From the NCBI GenBank assembly GCA_034420695.1, contig DAOULB010000014.1, forward strand, positions 30,884 to 94,883: DNA of 64,000 bases. The letters are read 5' to 3'. Source of the stretch: Io17-Chloro-G2 sp034420695. Lineage in GTDB: Bacteria > Chloroflexota > Dehalococcoidia > Lucifugimonadales > UBA3495. This document shows positions 34,476 through 43,368 of the stretch, piece after piece. Below the pieces are notes generated by a model that saw only the letters and a list, made by a program, of their open reading frames with translations, had not been told where the DNA came from and did not search any database. The position numbers and the translations under genes are program-made. Position 1 is the stretch's first letter. Every line of letters starts with the position of its first letter.

Positions 34476-36128
34476 ATGCCGGAAGATATAGTAGAAGCCA
34501 ACAACTGTCCCCAGCTCGTCGAGGCCCTCTTGGACCCGGGCGCCTATCCTCACGGGACCCCTGCAGTGGAGATGATCGAGACCCACATATCGTTCATCTT
34601 TTTTGCTGGGGACTTCGTTTACAAGGTTAAGAAGCCGGTCAACTACGGGTTCCTTGACTTCACCACCCTGGAAAAGCGCCGCTTTTTTTGTCAAAGGGAG
34701 GTGGAATTGAACCGGCGTATCTGCCCCGAGGTCTACCTTGGGGTAGATGAGATACGCCAACAAGCCGGTCGTTACACCCTCGGAGGGCCAGGGCGGACCG
34801 TGGAGTACGCCGTCAAGATGCGCCGCCTCTCACCCGATAGCTCCTTGGAGCGCCTCTTGAAGGCAGGCCGGGTCTCCCTTCAAGACGTCGAGCGTATCGC
34901 TGCCAGGATAGCCCGGTTTCACCGCCAAGCCGAGACCGGCCCCAGGGTCGCCAGTTATGGCGGTTTGGAATCGGTGCGCCGGAATGTGGAGGAGAACTTC
35001 ACCCAGACCGGGAAGTATGTCGGCATTGCCCTTTCCAGGGAGGACTACGATGACTTGTCGGCCTACAGCCGGGCTTTTATGGAAGTCAAGAAGGATGTGT
35101 TCCGGGCCCGCGCCAAAGAGGGCCAGGTCCGGGACTGTCACGGCGACCTGCATGTCGCCCAGATATTCCTTGAAGCGCCAACGGAAGACGGCGCCTGGGA
35201 CGGCATCAGCGTCATAGACTGCATCGAGTTCAACGAGCGGTTCCGCTGCTCCGACGTTGTCGAGGATATCGCCTTCCTGGCTATGGACCTGGACTTCAAT
35301 GGAAGGCCCGACCTGTCTCGGGCCTTTATTGGGGCTTACGCCGCGGAGTCCGGGGATAGGGGCATATTCGATTTGCTGGACTTCTTCAAAGCCTATCGCG
35401 CCTATGTCCGGGGAAAAATCGCCAGCTTTCGAACAGACGAATCCCATCTATCGGAGAGTGCCAAGGCCGCCGCCTTGGAGACCTCCCGGGCCTACTTCAA
35501 GCTGGCCCGCTCCTACGTTCCCCTGCGACCCAAACCGGCCGTCATTCTGGTATGCGGCGTCACCGGAACCGGCAAGTCCACCTTGGCCGCCGAGTTGGCG
35601 AGTTGCTGGTCCTTGGTCCACATCTCCTCGGACTTGGTCAGGAAGAAGTTGGCCGGCCTCGACCCAGGGGTTCACCGGTACGAGTCCTTCATGGAGGGCA
35701 TATACGCGCCCCGATTCTCTACCCTTACCTACGAGGCGATGCTGACTGAGGCAAGGCAGCATCTGCTGGAAGGAAAGTCGGTCATCCTCGACGCCACTTT
35801 CCGTCGCTCCGAAGAACGGGTAAGGGCGGTGGCGCTGGCCGAAGAGTTGCACGGGGAAGCCTGGGTCGTCGAATGCACGGTTAGTGAGGAACAAGCCCGG
35901 GAGCGGCTGCAGAGACGCATGGCAGAGGGTAACTCCGTCTCCGACGGGCGCTGGGAATTGTATCTCCAGCAGTTGGACCAGTGGGAACCCGTAGCTGTGG
36001 CGCCTCCAAACCGCCACATCGTTCTGGACAACAGTGCTTCTCCAAGGGAGGCCGTGCGAAACCTCCTGCAATGGTCCTACGAGATGGTCCTCCAAGGCAG
36101 CCTGGGCTCAGCAACGTCCTCCGCCTGA
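34476..36128 (+). CDS. APH-like kinase fused to a P-loop (zeta-toxin/gluconate-kinase-like) ATPase
   Basis: A 550-residue cytosolic protein with two phosphotransferase-type halves. Residues ~40-340 resemble aminoglycoside phosphotransferases: VYKVKKPVNYGF for the ATP-binding Lys, HGDLHVAQIF for the catalytic loop (Gln where Asn is usual), and VIDCIEFN for the metal-binding Asp. Residues ~350-540 are a P-loop kinase with GVTGTGKST as Walker A, and a later RRSEERVRA region. This fused arrangement is widely found in bacteria and annotated only as a bifunctional APH/ATP-binding protein. The substrate is unknown. Its closeness to the stress protein hints at a stress setting. Confidence 0.88.
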   Translation: MPEDIVEANNCPQLVEALLDPGAYPHGTPAVEMIETHISFIFFAGDFVYKVKKPVNYGFLDFTTLEKRRFFCQREVELNRRICPEVYLGVDEIRQQAGRYTLGGPGRTVEYAVKMRRLSPDSSLERLLKAGRVSLQDVERIAARIARFHRQAETGPRVASYGGLESVRRNVEENFTQTGKYVGIALSREDYDDLSAYSRAFMEVKKDVFRARAKEGQVRDCHGDLHVAQIFLEAPTEDGAWDGISVIDCIEFNERFRCSDVVEDIAFLAMDLDFNGRPDLSRAFIGAYAAESGDRGIFDLLDFFKAYRAYVRGKIASFRTDESHLSESAKAAALETSRAYFKLARSYVPLRPKPAVILVCGVTGTGKSTLAAELASCWSLVHISSDLVRKKLAGLDPGVHRYESFMEGIYAPRFSTLTYEAMLTEARQHLLEGKSVILDATFRRSEERVRAVALAEELHGEAWVVECTVSEEQARERLQRRMAEGNSVSDGRWELYLQQLDQWEPVAVAPPNRHIVLDNSASPREAVRNLLQWSYEMVLQGSLGSATSSA

Positions 36129-36239
36129 ATCGCACACAATCTTCACACCGGCCGTCACCTTTTTCACGCCATATCGATCCGTCCCCTTGTATCTTCCATG
36201 TGCACTGCAAGCCTGCAAAAAAGCATGGAGGCTCCCCAT

Positions 36240-37391
36240 ATGCCGCGGCCTATCCCGAATTACCTGCTCAACAGGGACGGACTGGACATGCTGGTGTCTG
36301 AGATTCTGAACGCAGGTTATCAGCTGATAGGGCCCATGGTGGAGGACGGAACGATCCACTATAGCCGGGTTGAGAGCTCAAGAGACCTGCCGGTGGGCTG
36401 GCAGGACGTCCAAGAGAAGGGAACATACAGCCTCCGGCGGCGCGGCGATGAGGCTGTCTTCGGATTCGCTGCCGGACCGGACTCCTTGAAGAGGTACCTC
36501 TTTCCCCCAACCCTTCAACTCTGGAGAGCCGGAAAGCATGCAACGGGCTGGGAGATCGAGAACAACCGGGAAGAAGCGCCCCGATACGCCTTCATAGGTG
36601 TGCGGGCGTGCGAGATTCAGGCGGTTGCCATCCAGGACCGAGTGTTCCTCGAGGGGGCTTACCCCGACCCCCACTACAAAGCTAGAAGAGAACGGGCGCT
36701 TGTCGTTGCAGTCAACTGTACCGAGCCCGCTGGAACCTGCTTCTGTGTCTCCATGGACGCCGGACCGGGGGCGACCTTCGGGTACGATCTTTCACTTACT
36801 GAGGTCTGCAATGAAGCTGAACACTATTTCATCGTAGCTGCCGGCACGGAGCGAGGCGGCGACATCCTTCAGCGGATTCCCTTCAGCATTGCGACTGACG
36901 CTCAGGTGGCCCAAGCCGATTCTCTAATCGAAAGGGCGAAGCAACGGATGGGTCGCAGTATGGAGACTGACGGTATCAAGGAACTCCTCTACGGTAACCC
37001 TGAACACTCTCAATGGGACAATGTGGCGTCCCGGTGTCTTGCCTGCGCCAACTGCACCATGGTCTGCCCGACGTGCTTCTGCAGCACCGTGGATGATGGG
37101 ACGAGCCTTGACCTCCGGGAGGCCTGGCGAGATCGACGTTGGGACTCCTGCTTCACCTTGGAACACTCACACATGCATAGCGGACCGGTCCGATCCTCGA
37201 CCAAGTCCCGATACCGGCAGTGGATGACCCACAAGCTGGCCTCGTGGATTGATCAATTCGGGACCTCGGGCTGCGTCGGTTGTGGCCGGTGTATCACGTG
37301 GTGCCCGGTGGGCATCGACATAACGGAAGAGGTCTCCGCAATTCGTAGCAGCCCGTCGGAAGCCGGGAACACGGAAGAGGGGGATCGGTGA
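36240..37391 (+). CDS. Group 3b-type NiFe hydrogenase, iron-sulfur beta subunit
   Basis: A 383-residue soluble protein like HyhB/HydB, the beta subunit that passes electrons between the gamma flavoprotein and the hydrogenase core in NAD(P)-linked (sulf)hydrogenases. Two ferredoxin-type clusters are at the C-terminal part: CLACANCTMVCPTC and CVGCGRCITWCPVGID. An earlier CTEPAGTCFC pair may bind a further cluster. The ATG at 36240 is chosen because GGAGG lies eight bases upstream, although the frame is open from 36198. It is the first gene of a tightly packed cluster, and its stop overlaps the next start by four bases. Confidence 0.9.
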   Translation: MPRPIPNYLLNRDGLDMLVSEILNAGYQLIGPMVEDGTIHYSRVESSRDLPVGWQDVQEKGTYSLRRRGDEAVFGFAAGPDSLKRYLFPPTLQLWRAGKHATGWEIENNREEAPRYAFIGVRACEIQAVAIQDRVFLEGAYPDPHYKARRERALVVAVNCTEPAGTCFCVSMDAGPGATFGYDLSLTEVCNEAEHYFIVAAGTERGGDILQRIPFSIATDAQVAQADSLIERAKQRMGRSMETDGIKELLYGNPEHSQWDNVASRCLACANCTMVCPTCFCSTVDDGTSLDLREAWRDRRWDSCFTLEHSHMHSGPVRSSTKSRYRQWMTHKLASWIDQFGTSGCVGCGRCITWCPVGIDITEEVSAIRSSPSEAGNTEEGDR

Positions 37392-37849
37392 TTACCAGGA
37401 CTTTGGAGGACCTGCTGCGCCGTCATGCCTTCTTCGGCGGGATGAGCCAAGAGCATCTGTCCCTGCTAACCGGGTGCGCATCCAATCGGAATTACAGGGA
37501 CGGGGAGTATCTCTTCCGCCAGTCGGACCCGGCGAAAGAGTTCTACGTAGTGAGGCAGGGCAAGGTTTCCATTGAAGTTGTAGATCCGGAGAAGGGTAGG
37601 CTGCCGCTCCAGACCGTCGGCTTCAACGACGTGGTGGGCTGGACTTGGATTGTTCCCCCGTTCGTCCACCGCTTCGACGCCCGCGCTATCAGGTTGACCC
37701 GGGTGATTGCCTTGGACGGAGAGTGCCTGAGGGGAAAGCTGGGCGAGGATACGGAACTTGGTTATGAGCTTCTGCGCCGTTTCGTAGCCGTGATTGCGCA
37801 GCGTCTGGAGGCTGCCCGGATTCAGTTGCTCGATCTGTATGAGCCGTAG
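37388..37849 (+). CDS. Cyclic-nucleotide-binding-domain protein in the hydrogenase operon
   Basis: A 153-residue protein consisting of one cNMP-binding (Crp N-terminal) beta-barrel, with no helix-turn-helix after it. Visible parts are FGGMSQEHLSLLTG, a core with DGEYLFRQSDPAKEFYVV, and ALDGECLRGKLGED in the lid region. It may sense a nucleotide or redox state and act on the hydrogenase by contact and not on DNA. The GTG start overlaps the upstream stop as GTGA, which indicates translational coupling. It sits between the beta and gamma subunit genes, an arrangement that I recall from group 3b clusters in other phyla. The ligand is not known. Confidence 0.85.
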   Translation: MITRTLEDLLRRHAFFGGMSQEHLSLLTGCASNRNYRDGEYLFRQSDPAKEFYVVRQGKVSIEVVDPEKGRLPLQTVGFNDVVGWTWIVPPFVHRFDARAIRLTRVIALDGECLRGKLGEDTELGYELLRRFVAVIAQRLEAARIQLLDLYEP

Positions 37850-37851
37850 CA

Positions 37852-38685
37852 ATGATGACTGACCCAATGGCGCCGGTCTCCTTTACGGTGGTCAGCACCC
37901 GCCGCGAGCTGGCCGGCGTCCTCACTCTGACCATCGAACCAAGCGATGCAAGAGAATGCCCGGAGTTCTTGCCGGGGCAGTTCAATATGCTCTACGCCTT
38001 TGGCGTGGGGGAGGTCCCCATCTCCATAAGCGGCGTCCCAGCGGCGTCAGGTGCCGGGGTGGTCCACACAATCCGTTCCGTAGGCGCCGCCACGCAAGCC
38101 CTCTGTGGGTTGAAGAGGGGCGGCGCGTTGGGAGTCCGTGGACCCTTTGGGACTCCCTGGCCTTTGAAGGAAGCTGAAGGAGCAGACGTCCTCGTGGTCG
38201 CCGGTGGACTTGGATTAGCCCCTCTCCGGCCGGCCATCTACTCTATCCTCTCCGACAGGGAGAGATACGGCCGCTTCACCATTCTCTACGGGACCCGTTC
38301 CCCCAACGACATTCTGTATGCCAGGGAGCTTCGACAGTGGCGAGGTCGTCTCGACGCAGAGGTAGAAGTGACGGTGGACCGGGCGGCGGCTGACTGGCGG
38401 GGCAACGTCGGAGTCGTTCCGGCCTTGATCTCCCGCAGCAGCTTCAACCCGGCGGGCGCCGTGGCCTTCCTCTGCGGCCCGGAGGTCATGATGCGCTTTT
38501 CCGCCATGGAGCTTCTGGCGGCAGGCCTGCCAGGAAGCCGGGTGTACCTGTCCATGGAACGAAACATGAAATGTAGCGTCGGACATTGCGGGCATTGCCA
38601 GTTCGGACCCTATTTCGTATGCAAAGACGGCCCGGTGTTTCCCTATGACCGCGTGATGGACTTGATGAAGGTGCCGGAGGTCTAA
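37852..38685 (+). CDS. NiFe hydrogenase gamma subunit, FAD/NAD(P)-binding
   Basis: A 277-residue ferredoxin-NADP reductase-like protein equivalent to HyhG/HydG. It takes electrons to or from NAD(P)H. An FAD-binding barrel comes first (PGQFNMLYAFGVGEVPISIS), then an NAD(P) Rossmann domain (VVAGGLGLAPLRP). The C-terminal cysteine cluster CSVGHCGHCQFGPYFVC binds a 2Fe-2S centre. The start lies two bases after the preceding stop. Together with the beta, small and large subunits it forms the four-subunit soluble NAD(P)-reactive enzyme. Confidence 0.92.
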   Translation: MMTDPMAPVSFTVVSTRRELAGVLTLTIEPSDARECPEFLPGQFNMLYAFGVGEVPISISGVPAASGAGVVHTIRSVGAATQALCGLKRGGALGVRGPFGTPWPLKEAEGADVLVVAGGLGLAPLRPAIYSILSDRERYGRFTILYGTRSPNDILYARELRQWRGRLDAEVEVTVDRAAADWRGNVGVVPALISRSSFNPAGAVAFLCGPEVMMRFSAMELLAAGLPGSRVYLSMERNMKCSVGHCGHCQFGPYFVCKDGPVFPYDRVMDLMKVPEV

Positions 38686-38688
38686 GGG

Positions 38689-39474
38689 ATGGCTCCCCGA
38701 AAGCCAAAACTGGCGGTCTGGAAATTCGCATCCTGCGATGGATGTCAGCTTACTCTGCTCGACATGGAAGACCACATCCTGCCCCTCGCCGGCGCGCTCC
38801 AGATCGCCTACTTTCCGGAAGCAACCAGCGGCGCAGTCCGGGGGCCCTATGATCTCTCCTTGGTTGAGGGATCCATTACCACACCCCAAGACCAAGAGCG
38901 AATTCAACGGGTCCGCCGCGCTTCCCGCACCCTGGTGACCATTGGCGCCTGCGCTACTTCCGGAGGCATCCAGGCGCTGCGAAACTTCCAGGACGTAAAG
39001 GAATTCACGTCTGTTGTTTATGCCTCCCCCGAATATATCAGCACCCTTGCCATGTCGACGCCCATTGCCGGCCACGTCAAAGTTGACTTCGAACTGCGGG
39101 GCTGTCCCATCGACAAAGGACAGCTCTTGGAAGTCATCTCCGCCTTCTTGGCTGGACGCCGGCCCGCAATACCGTCGCATAGCGTTTGCGTCGAATGCAA
39201 GCTGCGGGGAATCACCTGCGTCATGGTGGCCCATGGGACGCCCTGTCTCGGCCCTGTAACTCAAGCAGGGTGCGGCGCGCTCTGTCCCTCCTTCAACCGG
39301 GGTTGCTACGGGTGCTTCGGCCCCATGGAATCCGCCAACACTCCGGCTCTGAGCCAGCGATGGAAACATCTGGGCATCAGTGATACCGGCATCATGCGGG
39401 CCTTCCGGACCTTTAACGCCTACTCTGAAGCCTTTCGTACTGAAAGCGGGAAATATGACAACCAAAACGATTAG
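38689..39474 (+). CDS. NiFe hydrogenase small (delta) subunit
   Basis: A 261-residue cytosolic small subunit holding the iron-sulfur clusters closest to the NiFe site. It has SCDGCQ and GACATSGG for the proximal cluster, followed by CVECKLRGITC and GCGALCPSFNRGCYGCFG for the others. It has no twin-arginine signal, in keeping with a soluble group 3 enzyme. Three bases separate it from the gamma subunit stop, and its last codons overlap the start of the large subunit by 20 bases. Confidence 0.93.
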   Translation: MAPRKPKLAVWKFASCDGCQLTLLDMEDHILPLAGALQIAYFPEATSGAVRGPYDLSLVEGSITTPQDQERIQRVRRASRTLVTIGACATSGGIQALRNFQDVKEFTSVVYASPEYISTLAMSTPIAGHVKVDFELRGCPIDKGQLLEVISAFLAGRRPAIPSHSVCVECKLRGITCVMVAHGTPCLGPVTQAGCGALCPSFNRGCYGCFGPMESANTPALSQRWKHLGISDTGIMRAFRTFNAYSEAFRTESGKYDNQND

Positions 39475-40762
39475 GGTCGATTATCTGGCCCGCGTCGAAG
39501 GCGAAGGGTCCCTGTTAATTCGGGCCAAGGGGACCCGGCTCACCGATGTAAAGTTCAAAATATTCGAGCCCCCGCGCTTCTTTGAAGCGTTCCTCCGGGG
39601 ACGTGACTACCGGGAAGCCCCGGATATAACAGCGCGAATCTGCGGCATCTGTCCCGTGGCCTACCAGATGAGCGCGGTCAACGCCATGGAGGACGCGCTG
39701 GCCATCTCCGTGAACGATCATATCCGTGACCTGCGCCGGCTCCTCTATTGCGGAGAGTGGATCGAAAGCCATGCCCTCCACGTGTTTATGCTTCACGCCC
39801 CGAATTTTCTGGGCTACGCCGATGCCATCCGGATGGCCCAGGACCACCCGGAACTGGTGGCCGATGCCCTGCGGTTGAAGAAAGCCGGCAACGAAATAAT
39901 GCGAGTCATCGGGGGCAGGGAGATACATCCCATCAACGTCCGGGTGGGCGGGTTCTACCGGGCTCCCTCGAAGAGCGAACTGGCCGCGCTCACCGGCGAA
40001 CTGGAGTGGGCTAGGCAAAAAGCCCGGGACGCTGCATTATGGGCAGCTACTCTGCCCATGCCCGACTTCAAGCAGGACTATCTATTTGCCTCCCTGCGGC
40101 ACGAGGAAGAGTACGCCATCGCCCAAGGCCGCATAGTATCCAACCAAGGACTGGACATACCGTCTCCCTCTTACAACCAACACTTCCACGAGCAGCAAGT
40201 GGACTACTCCAACGCCCTTCAGTCCGTGACTAGGGAAGGAAGAAGCTACCTCGCAGGCCCCTTGGCCCGGTACAACCTCAACTACGACAAGCTGTCGTCC
40301 GATGCCCAAGGCGTTGCTAAGGAGGCGGGCCTGGGACCAACCGAGCTGAACGGATTCAAGAGCATCATCGTACGCTGCGTGGAAATCTTCTACGCCTGCG
40401 AGGAGGCGCTGCGGATCATTCACCAGTACGAACGCCCCGACAGACCCTTCGTCGAGGCAGCCCCGGTTGAATCCGAGGGGCACGGCTGCACCGAGGCCCC
40501 AAGGGGACTCCTCTACCACCGGTATAGGATCGCCGGTGACGGGTCCATTCTGGAAGCCCAGATCGTCCCTCCAACCTCCCAGAACCAGAAAGCCATCGAG
40601 GAAGAACTGTGGGACTTTGTTCCACCCCGCTTGGGCCTGCCCAAGGACGAGTTGACCCGTCAGTGCGAACAGTTGATTCGAAACTATGACCCGTGCATCT
40701 CCTGCGCGACCCACTTCCTGGATCTTCAGTTGGAACAAGAGAAAACAGGAGCCTCGGATTGA
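39455..40762 (+). CDS. NiFe hydrogenase large (alpha) subunit, group 3b-like
   Basis: The 435-residue catalytic subunit that holds the NiFe site and interconverts H2 with protons and electrons. The nickel ligands are intact: Cys63 and Cys66 in RICGICP, and Cys414 and Cys417 in DPCISCATH. After that His there are about 15 residues ending in ASD, which the maturation protease (encoded next) should remove once Ni is in place. The ATG at 39455 overlaps the small-subunit end. An earlier in-frame Met at 39380 would add a non-conserved stretch. The subunit order beta-gamma-delta-alpha matches Pyrococcus-type sulfhydrogenase, hence the group 3b call. Whether it mainly makes or uses H2 cannot be told. 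Confidence 0.95.
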   Translation: MTTKTIRVDYLARVEGEGSLLIRAKGTRLTDVKFKIFEPPRFFEAFLRGRDYREAPDITARICGICPVAYQMSAVNAMEDALAISVNDHIRDLRRLLYCGEWIESHALHVFMLHAPNFLGYADAIRMAQDHPELVADALRLKKAGNEIMRVIGGREIHPINVRVGGFYRAPSKSELAALTGELEWARQKARDAALWAATLPMPDFKQDYLFASLRHEEEYAIAQGRIVSNQGLDIPSPSYNQHFHEQQVDYSNALQSVTREGRSYLAGPLARYNLNYDKLSSDAQGVAKEAGLGPTELNGFKSIIVRCVEIFYACEEALRIIHQYERPDRPFVEAAPVESEGHGCTEAPRGLLYHRYRIAGDGSILEAQIVPPTSQNQKAIEEELWDFVPPRLGLPKDELTRQCEQLIRNYDPCISCATHFLDLQLEQEKTGASD

Positions 40763-41244
40763 TGCAATCACCGCCGGTCTTGGTAATGGGCCTTGGGAAC
40801 TGGAATCGCGGCGACGACGCCGTTGGTCTCGAGGTCGCTCGCCGGCTCAGGGCTATGGTTCCCGGCCATTGTTCCGTCCTCGAGGTTGACGGCGACCCTC
40901 TGGCATCCCTGGAATCGTGGGACGGCATCGAGTTGGCAGTAATTGTCGACGCCGTGTCTTCGGGCGCAACGCCGGGAACCATTCACAGGTTCGATGTATC
41001 GAACCAACCCCTGCCAGGGGGACTCGTGAGCACATCAACCCACGCCTTCGGGCTGCAGGAACTGATTGAGTTGGGACGCGCCTTGGGCAAGCTTCCTCGG
41101 GAGGTGACGGTGCTGGCCATTGAGGGGCAGCGCTTCGGCATTGGGTCCAGGATGTCGCCGGAATGTCTGGCATCCATAGGAACCGTTATCGAGGCGTTGC
41201 TGGAGGAGATTGGATGCACGAACACGCCGTTGCTCAGGACATAG
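40762..41244 (+). CDS. NiFe hydrogenase maturation endopeptidase (HybD/HyaD family)
   Basis: A 160-residue Ni-dependent peptidase that trims the C-terminal tail of the large subunit. The family start is clear (VLVMGLGNWNRGDDAVGLEV, with the Asp that binds Ni). VDAVSSGATPGTIHRF follows, then STHAFGLQELIELG with the second metal-binding His. The ATG overlaps the large-subunit stop by one base (TGATG), so translation is probably coupled. Confidence 0.92.
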   Translation: MQSPPVLVMGLGNWNRGDDAVGLEVARRLRAMVPGHCSVLEVDGDPLASLESWDGIELAVIVDAVSSGATPGTIHRFDVSNQPLPGGLVSTSTHAFGLQELIELGRALGKLPREVTVLAIEGQRFGIGSRMSPECLASIGTVIEALLEEIGCTNTPLLRT

Positions 41245-41486
41245 TCCGGCGGGCTTTGGAAGAGGTGCCGGTGCATGGGCGAGTTACGTCCCTCCGGGTC
41301 CTCCTCGGAGAGGACGAACACATCAACCCGGAGACCTTGTCTTGGGCCGTCTCTGCCGTCAGCGCCAATACCGCAGCCCAAGGGGCAGCCCTGCGCGTCC
41401 GGCAAATACCGGGACGCGGCGTCCTGCTTGAGACAGTTGAAATACGGGAGGGCGTGAAATGTGCGTCGCGGCGCCGGGAAGGGTGA
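41214..41486 (+). CDS. HypA-like hydrogenase nickel chaperone lacking the zinc domain
   Basis: A ~90-residue HypA-like protein. The N-terminal MHE, whose His2 binds Ni in HypA, is present (MHEHAVAQDIVRRALEE), followed by the HypA alpha/beta core (VLLGEDEHINPETLSWAVSA). The zinc ribbon with two CxxC pairs, normally ~40 residues before the last strand, is missing: VRQIPGRGVLLETVEI joins the strands directly. Normal HypA is about 113-115 residues. It overlaps the protease gene by 31 bases and HypC by 28 bases. It may still deliver nickel, but the structural zinc is lost. A frameshift is not obvious, since the C-terminal strand is retained. Confidence 0.8.
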   Translation: MHEHAVAQDIVRRALEEVPVHGRVTSLRVLLGEDEHINPETLSWAVSAVSANTAAQGAALRVRQIPGRGVLLETVEIREGVKCASRRREG

Positions 41487-41728
41487 TCTGGGCCGGTGAT
41501 GGAAAGGCCAGGGTCGAGATTAACGGACGGGAGCAGGAAGTCGTCGCCGTGTCTCTGCCCGGCCTTCGGGAGGGTGAGTTCGTCTTGGTGTCCCTGGGGA
41601 TGGCCCTGGAGCGGATCGACGCCGGGGAGGCCGCCGCCCTGACCCTGCTTTGGCGCGACCTTGCGGCGGCCATGGACTCTGAATATATGGAATCTGAATA
41701 TGAGGAGGTGTTCCATGATACCCGGTAA
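41459..41728 (+). CDS. hypC: HypC-family hydrogenase maturation chaperone
   Basis: An 89-residue HypC/HupF/HybG protein that carries the Fe(CN)2CO group to the large-subunit precursor with HypD. The essential N-terminal Met-Cys is present (MCVAAPGRVIWAG), and the beta-barrel core follows (EFVLVSLGMALERIDAGEA). A longer acidic C-terminal tail follows (AMDSEYMESEYEE). HypB, HypD, HypE and HypF are not in the window. The gene overlaps both neighbours. Confidence 0.92.
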   Translation: MCVAAPGRVIWAGDGKARVEINGREQEVVAVSLPGLREGEFVLVSLGMALERIDAGEAAALTLLWRDLAAAMDSEYMESEYEEVFHDTR

Positions 41729-42659
41729 CCGGGCTGTTCGAACTGGCGCATACCTCGCGCTGATAACCGCCGTGGTTAGCGGGGTCTCGGTGTACGTGAA
41801 CTCCTTCGGCATCAAGCAGGTGCCCGACCCCTTCGTCTTCACTACCGCAAAGAACGTTGCCGTCGCACTGATGCTGGCGGTTGCCGTGATCCTGCCCTTC
41901 AAGCTGCGGGCCCTGCGGAACTTGAAACCTCTTCAATGGGGGCAGCTAGCTCTGCTTGGCCTCGTTGGCGGAAGCATCCCGTTCCTGCTCTTCTTCTATG
42001 GGTTGAGAGAGGCCACCGCCCCCAGCGCTGCCCTTATGCATAAGACTCTCTTCATCTGGGTCGCCATCATGGCCGTACCTCTGCTGGGGGAACGGCTTGG
42101 CAGAACACAGATTTTGGCCCTGATAGGACTGGTTGTCGGGTACGTCATCTTCGTAGGATGGCCGGCGGCGTGGGACTTTGGAAGGGCGGAAATATTCACC
42201 TTGGCGGCTACCCTTCTGTGGGCTGTAGAAGCTGTCATCGCCAGGCGATTACTGTCAGGCGCCCTGGATCCCTTGGTTGGTGCCCTGGGCAGGATGGGAC
42301 TCGGAGCAATCATCATGGTAGGGTTCCTTGGCGTAACTGGACGGGTGGAGACTGTGTTAGCTATGGAAGCTGCCGACTGGGGCTGGGTTGTTATCACCTC
42401 GGCCTTCCTGCTGGGCTACGTCAGCGCCTACTACACGGCGCTGCAACACGCTCCTGCTACTACGGTCGCCAGCATACTCGTTCTTGGGTCGGTGATTACC
42501 TCCGCCCTTCACTGGGCCTTCAGTGACCGGGCGTATAGCGCGGAGCAGGTCGCCGGCTTCATTGTAATTGTCTTCATGGTCGCCCTCTGGACCTACGGGG
42601 CGCGACAAGCGGCCTTGCGTCCAGCGCCGGCCGGAGAGGCGGTCCATGCAGGACGGTAA
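41715..42659 (+). CDS. EamA/DMT-family transporter within the hydrogenase operon
   Basis: A 314-residue inner-membrane protein with about ten hydrophobic helices arranged as two EamA halves (first near residues 10-135, second near 150-300). The ATG at 41715 follows GAGGAGGTG with good spacing and overlaps the hypC end by 14 bases. The next gene overlaps its end in turn. EamA proteins usually export amino acids, metabolites or similar small molecules; a nickel or other role in hydrogenase assembly would be new and is not shown by the sequence. Its tight coupling with hydrogenase genes is the notable point. Confidence 0.87.
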   Translation: MIPGNRAVRTGAYLALITAVVSGVSVYVNSFGIKQVPDPFVFTTAKNVAVALMLAVAVILPFKLRALRNLKPLQWGQLALLGLVGGSIPFLLFFYGLREATAPSAALMHKTLFIWVAIMAVPLLGERLGRTQILALIGLVVGYVIFVGWPAAWDFGRAEIFTLAATLLWAVEAVIARRLLSGALDPLVGALGRMGLGAIIMVGFLGVTGRVETVLAMEAADWGWVVITSAFLLGYVSAYYTALQHAPATTVASILVLGSVITSALHWAFSDRAYSAEQVAGFIVIVFMVALWTYGARQAALRPAPAGEAVHAGR

Positions 42660-43368
42660 GCTGCTCTTCGCCAAATACGCCTTCAGGCCCAACCAGCTCG
42701 GATACTGCGGCGGCCCGGACTCCGGCGGCCTCCTGGACTATGTGGTCGAGGGCGAGTCCGATGCCGGACTTGATGCGCTGATTAGGAAGTTCGAGGCGGC
42801 GTACCCATACCTGCGTTTCATCGCCAACTCCAACGGCATCGAGGACGCTACCGACCCCAGGGTAGTCCAAGCCTACTGGCTGGGCAACGAACTCCTTGAC
42901 CGCGTGGACCTGAAGGCATACTACGACCTTGTTCAGGACCGATTCGCTCCTAAGATACCCAAGCGCTTGCAAAAATATGTGCTCGGGAAAGTACCTGAAG
43001 GGGCTCTCCCCCACCACAGCTTCCATGTGTTGGATGTGAGTATGCGAACCGGCGCCCTTGCCGAACACATCGACTCCCTCGACCGCTGCCGAATCAGTTG
43101 GGGTAAAGTAGTTGCCCTGTCCGTTGGCGTGGCCGAGGTCGAGTACAAGCCATTGGTCATCAGAGCAGGCCGGCTGGCTCTGGGTGGTCCGGTACGGCGC
43201 ACGGCGGCTGTTAGCGCATCTGGGCGCGGATACCATAGCGGGCTAAAGGTTGGAGACCTGGTAACCGTGCATTGGGATTGGGTTTGTGATGTAGTGCAAC
43301 CCCGGCAGGCCCATCGCTTGGAGGCATTGACCCGATTTCACATCCGGCTGGCCAATCAGACTCAGTAA
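42646..43368 (+). CDS. DUF6390-family hydrogenase-associated protein
   Basis: A 240-residue protein starting MQDGKLLFAKYAFRPNQLGY, then CGGPDSGGLLDY. This N-terminus is the hallmark of DUF6390 proteins, which are found near group 3b hydrogenase genes in other bacteria. Function is not known. A conserved HHSFHVLDVSMRTG lies in the middle, and VTVHWDWVCDV near the end. The ATG overlaps the end of the transporter gene by 14 bases, so it is translated from the same message and is the last gene of the operon. It has no membrane segment. Confidence 0.8.
   Translation: MQDGKLLFAKYAFRPNQLGYCGGPDSGGLLDYVVEGESDAGLDALIRKFEAAYPYLRFIANSNGIEDATDPRVVQAYWLGNELLDRVDLKAYYDLVQDRFAPKIPKRLQKYVLGKVPEGALPHHSFHVLDVSMRTGALAEHIDSLDRCRISWGKVVALSVGVAEVEYKPLVIRAGRLALGGPVRRTAAVSASGRGYHSGLKVGDLVTVHWDWVCDVVQPRQAHRLEALTRFHIRLANQTQ

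Noticed and set aside
38215..39465. Minus-strand 416-residue frame opposite the hydrogenase genes
   Set aside because: Shadow of the gamma and small-subunit genes.
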